NCBI GenBank assembly: GCA_030650265.1
Contig: JAUSEJ010000770.1
Coordinates: 1 to 5,252, forward strand
Direction of reading: 5' to 3'
DNA from: Dehalococcoidia bacterium
GTDB taxonomy: Bacteria; Chloroflexota; Dehalococcoidia; JACPQF01
Length of the DNA stretch: 5,252 nucleotides
Positions within the stretch are counted from its first letter, which is position 1; every line of letters begins with the position of its first letter. The position numbers and the translations under genes are program-made. Below the pieces are notes generated by a model, which searched no databases, was not told the DNA's origin, and saw only the letters and a list, made by a program, of their open reading frames with translations. Shown piece by piece: positions 5,188 through 5,252 of the stretch.

Positions 5188-5252
5188 CTATCCGCCGATT
5201 GACCTGGTCAGGATAAACACAAGGTAGGCCGCGTACCAGACGCCACCAACAA
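5188..5252 (-). CDS. 3' end of an unrecognised membrane protein (partial, cut by the window edge)
   Basis: On the minus strand the last 20 codons before TAG (5188-5190) read VGGVWYAAYLVFILTRSIGG. A run of about 14 hydrophobic and aromatic residues followed by TRS looks like a final transmembrane helix with a short polar tail. Codons mostly end in G or C, as in neighbouring genes, and the other two minus-strand frames look non-coding. The gene would run convergently toward the deacetylase with the large inverted repeat between them. The fragment is too short to name a family, and the call rests on composition alone. Confidence 0.45.
   Translation of the reverse strand, partial: VGGVWYAAYLVFILTRSIGG

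Overview
The promoters look bacterial sigma-70-like (for example TTGACT-16-TATAAT upstream of the deacetylase) and the protein-coding stretches are moderately GC-rich. A DUF362 protein with a double 4Fe-4S ferredoxin tail and a radical SAM enzyme point to an anaerobic or facultatively anaerobic bacterium. No marker allows a firm taxonomic call. Chloroflexota or another deep-branching anaerobic lineage is only a guess.

Layout from left to right. Positions 1-115 are non-coding and hold a short array of 9-bp repeats. A DUF362/ferredoxin gene (116-1258, minus) is intact except for one in-frame TAG at codon 87, so it is annotated as a pseudogene or a sequencing-error candidate. A divergent intergenic region of about 300 bases follows, ending in a plus-strand promoter (1488-1517) that overlaps a perfect 8-bp dyad. 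Downstream is a small, unrecognised coding stretch that appears frameshifted (1573-1744), then a class I SAM-dependent methyltransferase (1762-2523, plus). This converges on a radical SAM protein (2587-3843, minus), with two small stem-loops in the 63-bp gap. The radical SAM gene and a membrane-anchored polysaccharide deacetylase (4002-4940, plus) are transcribed divergently from back-to-back promoters in a compact region with several dyads. Past the deacetylase lies a large imperfect inverted repeat (4998-5160). The window ends in what looks like the last 20 codons of a minus-strand membrane protein (5188-5252).

The genes do not form an obvious pathway: orientation changes at almost every gene and there is no multi-gene operon beyond the small ORF plus methyltransferase. 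The only clear extracytoplasmic function is the deacetylase, probably acting on cell-wall or capsular glycans. The DUF362 and radical SAM proteins suggest Fe-S-dependent redox chemistry with unknown substrates. Every gene end identified here uses TAG, which makes recoding of the premature TAG in the DUF362 gene unlikely. I found no tRNA, rRNA, CRISPR array, transposase or clearly novel multi-gene system.
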